From positions 186,001 to 250,000 of the forward strand of contig CAWFGX010000001.1 of assembly GCA_963815375.1 (NCBI GenBank): a stretch of 64,000 bases of DNA, in the 5' to 3' direction. This DNA is from JASHPR01 sp963815375 (GTDB lineage Bacteria; Actinomycetota; Actinomycetes; Streptosporangiales; Streptosporangiaceae). Made by a program: the position numbers and the translations under genes. Each line of letters opens with the position of its first letter. Position 1 is the stretch's first letter. Below, one piece after another: positions 8,845 through 19,320 of this stretch. The notes below the pieces were generated by a model that made no database searches, was not told where the DNA came from, and saw only the letters and a list, made by a program, of their open reading frames with translations.

Positions 8845-8944
8845 TCCAGGCCGGCGCTGGGGATATCGCAGGTCCACGCGAGGTCGACGGGGGCTGGCTG
8901 GATGGGGCTCCGTTCCCGTCCGCTTCCCTCACCTGGAGACCTGC

Positions 8945-9747
8945 ATGGATCACCACGCCACCCCGCCCGGCGCTGCCAGCGGCACAGGGCGGATACCCGG
9001 CCGGCCCGCTGCGATGCCCTCGACGCCGCCGATGCGGCCTTCCGGCTGCTGACCGCCGGCCCGCAGCCGCTGGCGGTGCATGCCTCGCAGCTGGCCGCCG
9101 GGCCTGCCGGACCGGCTGGTCCCCCTCGATGAGCTGCGGGTGCTGCTGCTGCACCCGGCCACCAGCGCCCGCGCCCGCAACCGGGTGTGGGCCGAGCTGG
9201 TCCGCCGCGCCCGCGGCGGCGACCCGGCCTGGGTGATCGGCCTGACCGGGATCGCGCTGCCGGGCCTGCGCCGCGCGGTCGCCAGCCTGGCCGCCGCCTA
9301 CCGCGGCGACCCGGGCGACCTGCAGTCCGAGGTGCTGACCGGGTTCCTGGCCGCGATGCGCGGCCTGGACCTCGACGACCTGGAGTCGGTGCCGCTGGCG
9401 TCCCGGCTGTGCTGGGCGGCCTGGCGGGCCGGGCAGGCCCTGGCCTGCGCCGACGCCAACTACGCCGCCCGCCGCCGCAGATCTCGCGGCCTGGCGCGAC
9501 GGCCCGGAACTGCCGTGGGGGCACCCGGACTTCGTGCTGGCCGCCGCCGTCGCGCCACGGCATCCTGTCCCCCGCGCAGGCCGAGCTGATCGGCCGCAAC
9601 CGGCTCGAAGGCGTCCCGCTAGCCCAGATCGCCGCCGAGCAGCACATCAGCCACACCGCCTTGTGCAACCGGCGGAAAAGAGCCGAGAAAGCCATCACCG
9701 ACGCCATCCGGAACGGTTCTGCCGCCGATTCTGCGAGGCCCGCGTGA
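8945..9747 (+). CDS. Sigma-70-like / HTH regulator heading the conjugation operon (frameshifted)
   Basis: The composite protein begins at an ATG (8945) preceded by CTGGAG. A helical region (DELRVLLLHPATSARARNRV, then GLTGIALPGLRRAVASLAAAY) contains GDPGDLQSEVLTGFLAAM, which resembles sigma-factor region 2. The C-terminus (GVPLAQIAAEQHISHTALCN, then RRKRAEKAI) is a region-4-like helix-turn-helix. I recognise this as the short sigma-like regulator often found upstream of conjugation genes in actinomycete elements. At least three frame changes (near 9000, 9105 and 9490-9560) must be bridged. The gene is immediately downstream of the CAGGT inverted repeat, which may be its own operator. It could activate the transfer operon. 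Confidence 0.6.
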
Positions 9748-9955
9748 AAAACAGGCGCCCGGAAACCGGATTTCTGTCAGTGCGGGGGTTACCCGCCCTC
9801 TGGTGAATCCCCGGGGGCGGGCGGCCCGCGGACGGGCTGCTGCCGCACCGCTGACATCCCGCCGTCCTGCTCGCCCCCGGAAGGGAGGTGAGGTCCCGCG
9901 CCCGCCCCGGGCCGCCCCCGCACAGCACACCCGCACCCCGAGGAGGCACCCTGCC

Positions 9956-10279
9956 ATGAGACTCATCCCCCCGCGCCGGCGCCTCCGCTGCGCGCCAGCC
10001 CGCCTGGCCGCCGTCCCGGGCCTGGCCGCCGGGCACCTGCTGGCGGCGGACTCGGTCAGCCAGGTGATCAGCAACACCACGATGTGGATCACCGGGATCC
10101 TGGCCGGCCTGGCCACCTTGTTCCTGACCATCGGCGGGGTCCGCTACCTGATGGCCGGCGGCGACCCGGCCGAGGTCGAGAAAGCCAAGACCGCGCTGCG
10201 GTCGGCGGCGATCGGGTACGGCCTGGCGATCCTCGCCCCGGTCGTCGTGACCATCCTGAAGTCCCTGGTCGGCGGATGA
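9956..10279 (+). CDS. TrbC/VirB2-like conjugative pilin
   Basis: A small protein of 107 residues, intact. The start ATG at 9956 follows AGGAGG by the usual distance. A basic N-terminus and an Ala-rich hydrophobic stretch (signal-like) are followed by two membrane helices: one around WITGILAGLATLFLTIGGVRY, shown here only by its ends, and one around GYGLAILAPVVVTIL. A short cytosolic loop with Gly-Gly-Asp-Pro-Ala-Glu-Val-Glu-Lys lies between them. This two-helix layout and loop are characteristic of TrbC/VirB2-type subunits in Gram-positive type IV secretion operons. Its stop overlaps the ATG of the next gene (ATGA). Confidence 0.78.
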   Translation: MRLIPPRRRLRCAPARLAAVPGLAAGHLLAADSVSQVISNTTMWITGILAGLATLFLTIGGVRYLMAGGDPAEVEKAKTALRSAAIGYGLAILAPVVVTILKSLVGG

Positions 10280-11513
10280 GGCTGACAGCCCGGCCCGGCC
10301 GCCCCGGATCGCCGCTGCCGCAGCCGAGCCCGCCGGGCCGCCGGGCTCGCGCTGGCCGGCGTGTGCGCCGTCCTCATCGTGGCCGCGGCAGGCTCACAGC
10401 AGCCGACGGCGGCGGGCCCGCCGCTGGCTCCGGCCACCGCGCACGGCGACCACGGCCGCGCGCCTGCCTCGGCCGCCCCGGCCACCCCGGCCCCGTCCCC
10501 TCCCCGCTCGCCTCTCGCAGCCCGCGCCCGTCACCGGGACCGGCAGCTGCGGGTTCCTCGACGTCACCTGCTATGTGACCAGCGCGATCACCAGCTGGTT
10601 CGCGGGCCTGGTCACCTCCGCGGTCAGCCCGCTGCTCACCCTGATCGGGCAGAGCGCCCTGTCGACCCCGCAGCCCGGGTCGATCCCGGCCGTGCACACC
10701 ATGTGGGCGACCTCGCTGGCGGTCGCCGACGCCTGCTACGTGCTGCTGGTCCTGGTCGGCGGGATCGTGGTGATGAGCCACGAGACCGTGCAGACCTCCT
10801 ATTCGGTCAAGGAGATCGCGCCCCGGATCGTGCTCGGGCTTCGCTGGGCGCGAACCTGTCGATGGTGGTGATCTCCCAGGCCATCACCATCGCCAACGGC
10901 CTGTCCGCCGCCCTGGCCGGGCAGGGGGTCACGCCCGCCACCGCCGCCCAGTCGCTGATGACCACCCTGGCCAACTCGGCTGCCAGCCGGCGGCGCGTTC
11001 CTGGTCCTGCTGGCCCTGGCCGGGGTCGTCCTGGCCCTGGTCCTGGCCGTGGTCTACGTGATGCGGATGATGGCCGTGGTGCTGCTGGCCGCCGCCGCGC
11101 CGCTGTGCCTGGCCCTGTACGCGCTGCCGCAGACCGCGTGGGCGGCCCGCTGGTGGTGGCGGGCGCTGACCGCCGCCCTGGCCATCCAGGTCGCCCAGAG
11201 CCTGGTGCTCACCGCCGCCGTGCAGGTGTTCTTCGTCCCCCGGCTGGCTGCCCTGGCGTCCCGCCGGCTACCTGGAGCAGGTCCTGATCACGCTTGTGCC
11301 TGCTGTATGTGCTGATGCGGATCCCGTTCTGGGTCGCCCGGCCCGTGCTGTCGCCCGTTCGGTCACTCCCCGCTGCGCCGCGCCGCCCGGTTCGCGGTCA
11401 CCGCCGCCGTGCTGTCCCGGGTCGCCCCGCTGCTGCGCGGCGGCGCCCCCGGCAGCGGCAAGGCCGCTGCGTCCGCCAGCACAACGGCGAAGACGAAAGG
11501 AAAACGCCCGTGA
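10276..11513 (+). CDS. VirB6/TrbL-like polytopic membrane protein of the T4SS (several frameshifts)
   Basis: The start ATG overlaps the pilin stop. The composite has a signal-like hydrophobic N-terminus, a Cys-containing extracellular loop (SCGFLDVTCYVTSAI) and at least five membrane helices. These include ACYVLLVLVGGIVVM, SLGANLSMVVISQAI, FLVLLALAGVVLALVL and AVVLLAAAAPLCLALYALP. It ends in a Ser/Thr/Lys tail, PGSGKAAASASTTAKTKGKR. This helix layout between a VirB2-like and a PrgI gene is that of the VirB6/TrbL channel component. Frame changes occur near 10330, 10500, 10845, 10989, 11262 and 11360. At 10989 removing one C from AGCCGGCGG gives the smooth reading AASGGAF. Its stop overlaps the GTG of the PrgI gene. 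Confidence 0.72.
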
Positions 11514-12468
11514 GCTATGAGGTCAGCGACCCTGTGCCCATCCCCGCCGACGTCGAGCGGCCCGACAAGATCCTGGCCGGGCTGACCGCCCGGCAGGCGC
11601 TCATCGCCGCGGCCGCTGCGGTGATCATCTGGGCGGGGTTCGAGGCGACCCGCCACGTCCTGCCGCTGCCGGTGTTCGCGGCGCTCGCCGCCCCGGTCGG
11701 CGCTGGCCGCCACCGCGCTGGTCATCGGCGAGCGGGACGGCCTGAGCCTGGACCGGCTGCTGGCCGCCGCGTGGCGGCAGGCCCGCTCGCCGCGCCGCCT
11801 GGTCACCGCCCCCGAGGGCATCCCGGCCCCGCCGGCCTGGGCCGCGCCGCCCGGCCCGCCGCTCCCGCCGCCGGCGCCGCTGGCGCCGCTGTGGCGGCAC
11901 ATCGCCGCCGACGGGGTGATCGGCCTGGGCGGCGGCGGCGCCGCTGCCGTGGCGGCGGTGTCGACGGTGAACTTCGCGCTGCGCAGCCCGGCCGAGCAGG
12001 ACGCCCTGACCGCCGCCTACGGCCGGTGGCTGAACTCCCTCACCGGCCCGGCGCAGATCCTCATCCGGGCCGGGCGGGCCGACCTGTCCGCCGCGGTCAC
12101 CGCGCTGCGCGAGGCCGCCGGCGGCCTGCCGCACCCGGCGCTGGAGGCCGCCGCGCTCGAGCACGCCGTCGTTCCTGGACGGCCTGGCCGCCGAGCGGGA
12201 CGTGCTCACCCGCCAGGTGCTGCTGGTCATCCGCGAGCCCGCCCACGGCACCACCCGGCCCGGCGGCGGGACCGCCGCGGCGCGGGCCGCCCAGCGCGCC
12301 GGCGAGGCGGCCCGGCTGCTGGCCGCCGCCGGCCTTCAGGTCAGCGTGCTGGACGGCGGGCAGGTCACCGCCCTGCTCGCCGCCTGCGCCGACCCCGCCG
12401 CCCCCGTCACCGCCGCCCGGCTGGCCGTCCCCGGCCAGCCGGTCACCGGACCCGGCAGGCTGGCATGA
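11510..12468 (+). CDS. PrgI-family T4SS protein (two frameshifts)
   Basis: The start GTG (11510) follows AAAGGA and overlaps the previous stop. The N-terminal 90 residues have the PrgI pattern: VPIPADVERPDKILAGLTAR, then two close hydrophobic segments (ALIAAAAAVIIWAGF and the following LPVFAALAAP stretch), then GERDGLSLDRLL. PrgI proteins are small membrane components that directly precede the VirB4 ATPase gene in Gram-positive conjugation operons, as here. The remaining 200 residues are soluble, Ala/Pro-rich and not recognised; an internal hydrophobic stretch lies at about 11910-11980. Frame changes near 11702 and 12172; the second reads smoothly (LEHASFLDGL) if one C is removed from GCCGTCG. 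Stop overlaps the VirB4 start (ATGA). Confidence 0.75.
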
Positions 12469-14325
12469 CCGCCCGCCGCCTGCGCCGCCGCCCCGCCTCG
12501 GCTGCCGCTGGCCGGCGGCGAGGACATGCCCGGCCCGGCCGCCGTGGAGGTCGCCGCCCGGCACGTGCGGGTCGGCGGGGACTACGCCGCGACCCTGGCC
12601 GTCACCGGCTACCCGGCCGAGGTCAGCGCGGGGTGGCTGGAGCCGCTGCACGGCCTACCCCGGCCGGCTGGACGTCACCTTGCACATCGAGCCGATCCCG
12701 GTGGCGGTGGCCGCCGCGCGGCTGCGCCGCCAGCGCGCCCGGCTGGAATCCGGGCGCCGCGCCGGCGCCGACCGCGGCCAGCTCGACGACCCCGACACCG
12801 AGGCCGCCGCCGACGACGCCCGCGAGCTGGCCTACCGGCTCGCCCGCGGCGAGGGCAAGCTGTTCCGCCTCGGCCTGTACCTCACCGTCCACGCCGCCAC
12901 CGAGGACGACCTCGCCGCGGAGACCGCCGCGGTGCGGGCGCTGGCCGCCTCGCTGCTGCTGGTCACCGTCCCCGCCACCTTCCGGTCGCTGCAGGGCTGG
13001 GCCACCACCCTGCCCGCCGGCACCGACGCGCTGCTGCTGCGCCGGACCATGGACACCGCCGCGCTCGCCGCGTCGTTCCCGTTCACCTCCCCCGACCTGC
13101 CCCGCGACCCGGCCAGCCCCAACGCGCTGCCCGGCGTGCTGTACGGCGCCAACACCGCCGGGCCGGGGCTGGTGGCCTGGGACCGGTGGGCGGCGGACAA
13201 CCACAACTCCGTCACCCTGGCCGCCTCCGGCGCCGGGAAGTCCTACCTGGCCAAGCTGGAGATCCTGCGGTCGCTGTACCAGGGCACCGAATGCTGGGTC
13301 ATCGACCCCGAAGACGAGTACGCCCGGCTCGCCGCCGCCACCGGCGGCGCGTACGTCCACCTGGGCGCCCCCGGGGTGCACCTCAACCCGTTCGACCTGC
13401 CCGGCCGCCGGGCGCGGCACGGCCCGACACGCTGACCCGCCGCGCCCTGTTCCTGCACACCGTCATCGCGGTCCTGCTCGGCGCCCAGCCCGTCCCCGGC
13501 CGAGCGCGCCGCCCTGGACAAGGCGATCATGGCCGCCTACCACCAGGCCGGGATCACCGCCGATCCGCGCACCTGGGCGCGGCCCGCGCCGCTGCTGCCC
13601 GCCCTGGCCGCCGCGCTGCGCGCCGCCAGGACCGCGGCCGCGGCCACGCTGGCCGACCGGCTCGTCCCGTTCACCGAAGGCAGCCACGCCGGGCTGTTCG
13701 CCGCGCCGACCACCACCCGCCCCGAGGGGCACCTGGTCGTCTTCAGCCTCCGCGACGTCCCCGACGAGCTGCGCCCCGCCGCGACCCTGCTGGCGCTGGA
13801 CGCGACCTGGCGGCAGGTGTCCGACCCGGCCAGCCGCCGGCGGCGGCTGATCACCGTCGATGAGGCGTGGCTGCTGATGCGCGACAGCGAGGGCGCGAAG
13901 TTCCTGTACCGGCTGGCCAAATCCGCCCGCAAGGCCTGGGCCGGGCTGGCCGCCGTCACCCAGGACGCCGAGGACGTCCTCGGCCACCGACCTGGGCCGC
14001 GCGGTCATCGCCAACTCCGCCACCCAGATCCTGCTCCGCCAGGCCCCCCAGGCCATCACCAGGGTCGCCGCCGAGTTCCGGCCTGTCGGCCGGGGAACGG
14101 GCGCTGCTGCTGGCCGCCCGCAGAGGCGAGGGCCTGCTGGCCGGCGGCCCGTCCGCCCGGGTGTCGTTCCAGGCCCTGGCCTCACCCGCCGAGCATTTCC
14201 TGTGCACCAGCGACCCCGCCGAGATCGCCCGCATCGCAGCCGGCCAGCCGGCCGGCGCCACCCCGGCGTGGCCGGCGCCGGCCGGCGACGGCGGCGAGGC
14301 CGGGGAGGAGGACCTGCTGCCATGA
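12466..14325 (+). CDS. VirB4-type conjugation ATPase (several frameshifts)
   Basis: The motor ATPase of the type IV secretion system. The N-terminal part (about 12540-13180) has the TraC/VirB4 features HIEPIPVAVAAARLRRQRAR, a Thr-Ala-x-Asp-Glu-Leu-like region and LLRRTMDTAALAASFPF. The Walker A box is ASGAGKSYLAK at about 13225. WVIDPEDEYARL follows, and then the Walker B RLITVDEAWLLM at about 13848. Downstream are the conserved KSARKAWAGLAAVTQDAEDVL and NSATQILLRQAPQAI. About 620 residues is a normal length. Frame changes near 12500, 12655, 13425, 13498, 13985 and 14080; three are healed by removal of one C from CCCCGG, GGCC and TTCCGG. Overlaps the next gene by 4 bp. Confidence 0.88.
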
Positions 14326-16885
14326 CGCTTTCCCGCATCCTCGCGGCCCGGCCCGGCCGGGCGCTGTCCTCGTCTCCGCCGCCGGGCGGCCCGGCGGGCC
14401 GGTACCTGACCAACCCGGGCGCGTTCACCGCCCGGCTGGCCCGTGCTCCTGCTCGCCATCCTCGAGCACTCCGGCCCGGTCGCCGGTCCGCTGCTGGCCG
14501 CCGTCGTGGCCGCCGTCCTGGCGGGCCGGGCGTGGCTGCGCCGCCGCCAGCACGCCGCGTTCGCCGCCGGCGCCCGCACCGTCACGGTGCTGGCCCCGCC
14601 GCAGGCCGACCCCGGCGGCGCCGCAGCGCTGTGGGGGCACCTGACCGGGCTGCTGCGCCCGCCGTGGGCACGGCTGGTGGCACGGGCAGCCGCACCTGGG
14701 CTGGGAATACACCTGGACCGGCGGCACCACCGCCGGGATGTCGATCCGCCTGTGGGTGCCCGGCACCATCCCGCCCGGCATGATCGAGCGCGCCGTCGAG
14801 GCCGCCTGGCCCGGCGCGCACACCCTCACCACCCCCGCCAGCCCGCCGCTGCCGCCCGGCGCCCTGACCGCCGGCGGGACGCTGCGGCTGGCCCGCCCCG
14901 AGATCCTGCCGCTGTCGGCACCGGCGACGACCCTGACGCGCCGCTGCGGGCGCTGGCCGGCGCCGCCGCCGGGCTGGGCGACGGCGAGCACGCCATCGTC
15001 CAGGTGCTCGCCCGGCCGGTCACCGGAGCCCGGCTGCGCCGCGCCCGCCGCGCCGCCCGCCAGCAGCGCGCCGGGCAGCCCGCCCGGCTGACCTCCCGGC
15101 TGCTGGACCTGGCCAGCCCCGGCGGCCACGCCAGCAGCACCCGCCGCACCGCGTCCCGCTCCGACCCTGAGCTGGCCGCCGAGATCCGCGCCGCCACCGA
15201 GAAGCTGGCCAGCCCGCAATGGGAAACCCTGATCCGCTACGGCGTCGCCACCACCACCGCACAGCTCCCGGGCGGGGCCGGGCGGTGGCAGGCACGCGCC
15301 GCCGACCGCGCAGCACGCCGCGCGGCTGCGCGGCCTGGCCCACGCCCTGGCCTCCGCGACCGCCCTGTACGCCGGGCGGAACTGGCTGGCCCGCCGCCGC
15401 CTGCGCCACCCCGCCGCGGCGATCGGCACCCGCCGGCTGCGCCGCGGCGACCTGCTGTCGGTGCCCGAACTCGCGGCGATCGCCCGGCTGCCCGCCGACC
15501 CGGCGCTGCCCGGCCTGGCCCGCGCCGGGGCACGCGCCGTCGCGCCGCCGCCCGCCATCCCGCGTCCCCGGCCCGAACACCCGGCCGCTGGGCGTCTCCG
15601 ACGCCGGCGCAGCCCCGCCCGGTCGGCCTGGCCGTCGCCGACGGCCGCCACCACCTGCGGATCTGCGGGCCGACCGGCACCGGCAAGACCACCCTGATCG
15701 CCGGGCAGATCCTCGCCGACGCCGACGCCGGGCGCGGCGTGGTGTTCATCGACCCCAAAGGCGACGCGGTCACCGACCTCCTCGCCCGGCTCCCCGAGCA
15801 GGCGGCGGGCAAGGTGGTGCTGTTCGACCCCGGCGACCGCGCCGCGCCGCCGTGCCTGAACGTCCTGCAAGGCGACGGCTCCGGCACCGACACCGACGTG
15901 ATCATCGACAACGTCACCGGCATCTTCCGCCGCATCTTCGCCGCGTTCTGGGGGCCGCGCACCGATGACATCTTCCGCGCCGCCTGCCTGACCCTGCTCG
16001 GCTCGGTGCCGCCCGGCTCCGGGCAGGTCACCCTCGCCGACATCCCCGCCCTGCTCGGCGACGACGCCTACCGCCGCCGCCTCACCGCCGGCATCGGCGA
16101 CCCGGTGCTGCGCGGCTTCTGGGACTGGTACGAGCAGCTGTCGGTGCCCACCCGGGCGCACTCCATCGGCCCGCTGATGAACAAGCTCCGCGCGTTCCTG
16201 CTCCGCAAGGTTCGCCCGGCAGGCCATCGCCGCCGGGCCGTCCACCTTCGACATGAGCCGACGTCCTCGACCACGGCGGGCTGCTGCCTGGCCCGGCTGC
16301 CCAAAGGCATCCTCGGCGAGGAAACCGCCCAGCTCGTCGGCTCGTTCATCGTCGCCCGCACCTGGCAGGCCGCCGCCCGCCGCGCCCGCCTCCCCGAAAC
16401 CGCCCGGCCCGACGCCGGCCTGTACATCGACGAGGCGCAGAACTTCCTGAACCTGCCCTACCCGCTGGAAGACATGCTCGCCGAGGCCCGCGCCTACCGG
16501 CTCGCGGTCACCATGGCCCACCAGAACCTCGCCCAGCTCCCCGCCGACCTGCGCCAGGGCATCTCCGCCAACGCCCGCTCCCAGGTCATCTTCTCGGTCT
16601 CCCCCGAAGACGCCCGCGACCTGGAACGCCACACCGCCCCCGTGCTGACCGCCCACGACCTGTCCCACCTCGGCGCCTACCAGGCCGCCGCCCGGCTGGT
16701 CGCCGGCAGCGCCGAGACCCCCGCCTTCACCCTGCGCACCCAGCCGCTGCCCCCGCCGGTCCCCGGCCGCGCCCGGCTGATCCGCCGCGCCGCCCGCGCC
16801 GCCCACAGCGGCACCGCCACCGCCAAGACGCCACTGCCGGGCACCGCCCGGCGCCGACCCCCGGCTGCGCCCCCCGGCCGCCTGA
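14322..16885 (+). CDS. VirD4/TraG-type coupling protein (several frameshifts)
   Basis: ATG at 14322 follows GGGAGGAGG and overlaps the VirB4 stop. Near the N-terminus are hydrophobic helices (VLLLAILEHSGPVAG and AAVVAAVLAG). The P-loop ICGPTGTGKTTLIAG lies at about 15660, followed by VVFIDPKGDAV. The second acidic motif is LYIDEAQNFL at about 16425, and AVTMAHQNLAQLP follows with the sensor-like Gln. These are the hallmarks of the coupling ATPase that brings DNA to the secretion channel. Frame changes near 14450, 14695, 14935, 15265, 15600, 16215 and 16275. Without a last shift near 16830 the frame runs on into the following gene, so the end at 16885 (ending LRPPAA) is my best estimate. Confidence 0.82.
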
Positions 16886-16911
16886 CCCACCACCCGCAAA
16901 GGAGGACCCGC

Positions 16912-17962
16912 ATGCCCCCCACTCCCGCCCTGCCCGGCCGCCCCCGCACCGCCGGGCGGCTGGCCCGCGGCCCGGAACTGGCCGCCGCCCTCGCCGCCCG
17001 GCTCACCGCCCGGGACCGGTGGCTGCTGCGGATGCTGCACGAGCACCGGGTGCTGACCACCACCCAGATCACCCAGCTCGCCTTCGGCACCACCCGCGCC
17101 GCCACCGCCCGGCTGATCACCCTCTACCAGCACCGCGCCGTCGACCGGTTCCGGCCGCTGGCCCCGGCCGGGTCCGCGCCGCTGCACTTCGTCCTGGACG
17201 AAGCCGGCGCAGCGGTGCTCGCCGCCGAGGACGGCATCACAACCGCGCGAGCTCGGCTACCGCCGCGACCGCGCCCTGGCCATCGCCCTGTCCGCCCAGC
17301 TCGCCCACACCACCGGCGCCAACGGGTTCTTCACCGCCCTGGCCGCCGCCGCCCGCGCCAGCGGCGGGCACGCCGCCCTGGGCTGCTGGTGGTCCGAACG
17401 GCGCTGCGCCGCTGTGTGGGGCGACCTGGCCCGGCCCGACGGGTACGGCCGCTGGCACGAGCAATCTCCCGGCGGCGCGGCTGCCGCCGTCGACTTCTTC
17501 CTCGAATTCGACAACGGCACCGAGAACCTCGGCCGCCTGATCGCCAAGCTCGCCGGCTACGCCGGCCTGGCCGCCCGCACCGCCATCCCCACCCCCGTGC
17601 TGTTCTGGCTGCCCACCCCGCGGCGGGAAACCGCGCTGCGCACCCGCCTCGCCGGCCCGCCCCCGCACAGCACGCCCAGCGCCGCCTCGGCCGCCGCGAT
17701 CCCTGGCGTCCCGGTCGCCACCGCCACCCCCGGCACCTCACCCGAAGGGCCAGCCGGGGCAGCCTGGCTGCCCGCCGGCGGCCCCGGCCCGCGGCTGCGG
17801 CTCGCCCAGCTCGCCCCGCCGGGCGCACCCGCCCCCGCCCAGGACCCGCAGCCCGGCGGGGCGCCCCCTGCCCCGCCCAGCGGCCTGGCCTGGTATCCCC
17901 CCGACCCCACCCCGCCCGCCTGGCACGCCCTCCCCGGCATCCCAGAGGGCAGGAATGACTGA
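16912..17962 (+). CDS. Replication-relaxation family protein
   Basis: ATG at 16912 with a perfect AAAGGAGGA ribosome site. The N-terminal winged-helix-like region (LTARDRWLLRMLHEHRVLTT, then QITQLAFG) followed by LHFVLDEAGAAVLA is the signature of the replication-relaxation family found beside conjugation ATPases in actinomycete elements. The centre (VDFFLEFDNGTENLGRLIAK) carries conserved acidic residues like those of a nuclease fold. The C-terminal 100 residues are Pro-rich and unstructured. Because no classical MOB relaxase gene is visible in the window, this protein is a candidate for DNA processing at the transfer origin; that is inference. One frame change near 17243. Its end overlaps the next small gene. 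Confidence 0.78.
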
Positions 17963-18222
17963 CCACACCATCCGTACCGTCCGCGCTGCCGGGCCGCCGC
18001 GCCTGCTGTGCGCCGGCTGCTCCGTGCTCCAGCCACGGCACCCGCCCGCCATTCCGCGCCCGCGCACCCCACCGCCGCCGCCCGCAGCGGCCCCCGCGCT
18101 GGCCGCGATCCTGCCGTTCGCGCCACCACGCGGGACACCACCAGCTACGCGGTCACCCTCGGCCGCCACGGCGGCGGCTGGGTCGCGTGGGACATCGAGG
18201 CCGCCAGCGCCGGAACAGCTAA
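17955..18222 (+). CDS. Small hypothetical protein of the conjugation operon (frameshifted)
   Basis: ATG at 17955 lies inside the end of the preceding gene. The first 30 residues contain a Cys-x-x-Cys pair (LLCAGCS). After a frame change near 18120 the reading TTRDTTSYAVTLGRHGGG continues to WVAWDIEAASAG. An ending at the TAA 18220-18222 requires a further shift. I do not recognise a family. The position between two transfer genes and the good protein character of the second half support a real small gene of about 85-90 residues. Confidence 0.4.
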
Positions 18223-18233
18223 AAGGAGCCGCC

Positions 18234-19183
18234 ATGCCGCGCCCGGCCGCAGACCGCGGCTCGGCCGCCGTCAGCCTCGCCGTCGCCGCCGCGCTGGTGA
18301 TACTGCTGACCGCCGTGCTGACCGGCGCGGTCGCCGGGATAGCCCGCCAGGAAGCCGCCGCCTGCACCGCCCAGCCCGCCGCCAGCCGAGCAGCCGCCGC
18401 CATCCCCGCGAACTACCTCGCCGACTACAAGAAAGCCGGAGCCAGCTACGGCATCCCGTGGACCGTGCTGGCCGGCATCGGCACCGTCGAAAGCGGCAAC
18501 GGCCGCAACGACGGACTCCTCCAGCGCCGGCGCGCTCGGCCCGATGCAGTTCCTGCCTGCGGCCTGGCAGCACCTACGGCGACGGCGGCAACATCATGAA
18601 CCCCGCCGACGCTATCCCCGCCGCCGCCCGCCTGCTGCTCGCCAACGGCGCCCCCGGCAACCTGCAGCAGGCGATCTTCGCCTACAACCACTCCCCCCAG
18701 TACGTCAGCGACGTCCTCGACTGGGCCGCCCGGTACGCCGCCGGCGGCGCCCGGGCGATCTCCGCCGTGGACAGCCCGCTCTGCCAGCAGGCCGCGCTCG
18801 GCCAGCTGCCCGCCGGGACAGCCGGCAAGGTCATCGGCTACGCCGAGCAGCAGCTCGGAAAGCCCTACCAGTGGGGCGGCACCGGCCCGGACGCGTTCGA
18901 CTGCTCCGGGCTGACGATGATGGCGTACCGCGCCGCCGGCATCACCATCCCCCGCACCAGCCAGGAACAATGGGCCTTCGGCCGGCAGATCCCCGCCAGC
19001 CAGGCCAGCCCCGGTGACCTGGTCTTCTTCGCCGGCGCCGACGGCACCATGACCGCGCCGGGCCATGTCGGCATCGTCATCGCCGGCCACGACATGATGA
19101 TCGACGCCCCGCAGACCGGCCAGACCGTGACCACGCAGAGTTTCGCGGCCAGCACTGACCTGGTCGGCTTCACCAGCCCCTGA
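18234..19183 (+). CDS. Bifunctional lytic transglycosylase / NlpC-P60 cell-wall hydrolase
   Basis: ATG at 18234 follows AAAAGGAGCC. A single N-terminal membrane anchor (AVAAALVILLTAVLTGAVAG) is followed by an SLT-type transglycosylase domain: YGIPWTVLAGIGTVESGNG with the catalytic Glu, then GALGPMQFLPAAW and AIFAYNHSPQYV. The C-terminal NlpC/P60 peptidase domain has the catalytic Cys in FDCSGLTMMAYR and the His in GHVGIVIAG. Such two-domain enzymes open peptidoglycan for the conjugation channel in Gram-positive systems (as in Tn916-like elements). Two small frame changes occur at about 18520 and 18570, bridging the GPMQFLPAAW block. This is the last gene of the plus-strand transfer operon. 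Confidence 0.88.
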
Positions 19184-19204
19184 CCGCGATCATCGACGTG
19201 TAGG

Positions 19205-19274
19205 TTCTCATCGCGAACGGCGCTTTCTCATAAGGTCTGACGCCTATCTGGCGCTTGCGCCATTTCGATGAGAA
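19205..19274. terminator. Bidirectional terminator-like hairpins between convergent operons
   Basis: Between the convergent hydrolase gene (ends 19183) and the defence operon (ends 19321) lies a perfect hairpin TGGCGCTTGCGCCA (19249-19262) followed by TTTC. An outer perfect 9-bp inverted repeat flanks it: TTCTCATCG (19205-19213) and CGATGAGAA (19266-19274). The position suits termination from both sides. Confidence 0.5.
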
Positions 19275-19320
19275 TCCGTGTTGCGTCTCAGCAGGGGCAC
19301 AGAACCCCGATACGCGTGTC

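Noticed and set aside
8678..8873. The CAGGT repeats as a CRISPR array
   Set aside because: Units are 5-6 bp, phased at 11 bp and arranged as an inverted repeat; there are no spacers and no cas genes in the window.
14425..17187. A 920-codon open frame on the minus strand
   Set aside because: It lies opposite the VirD4/replication-relaxation genes and is a Gly/Ala/Arg-rich shadow produced by GC-rich codon bias; no domains or ribosome site.
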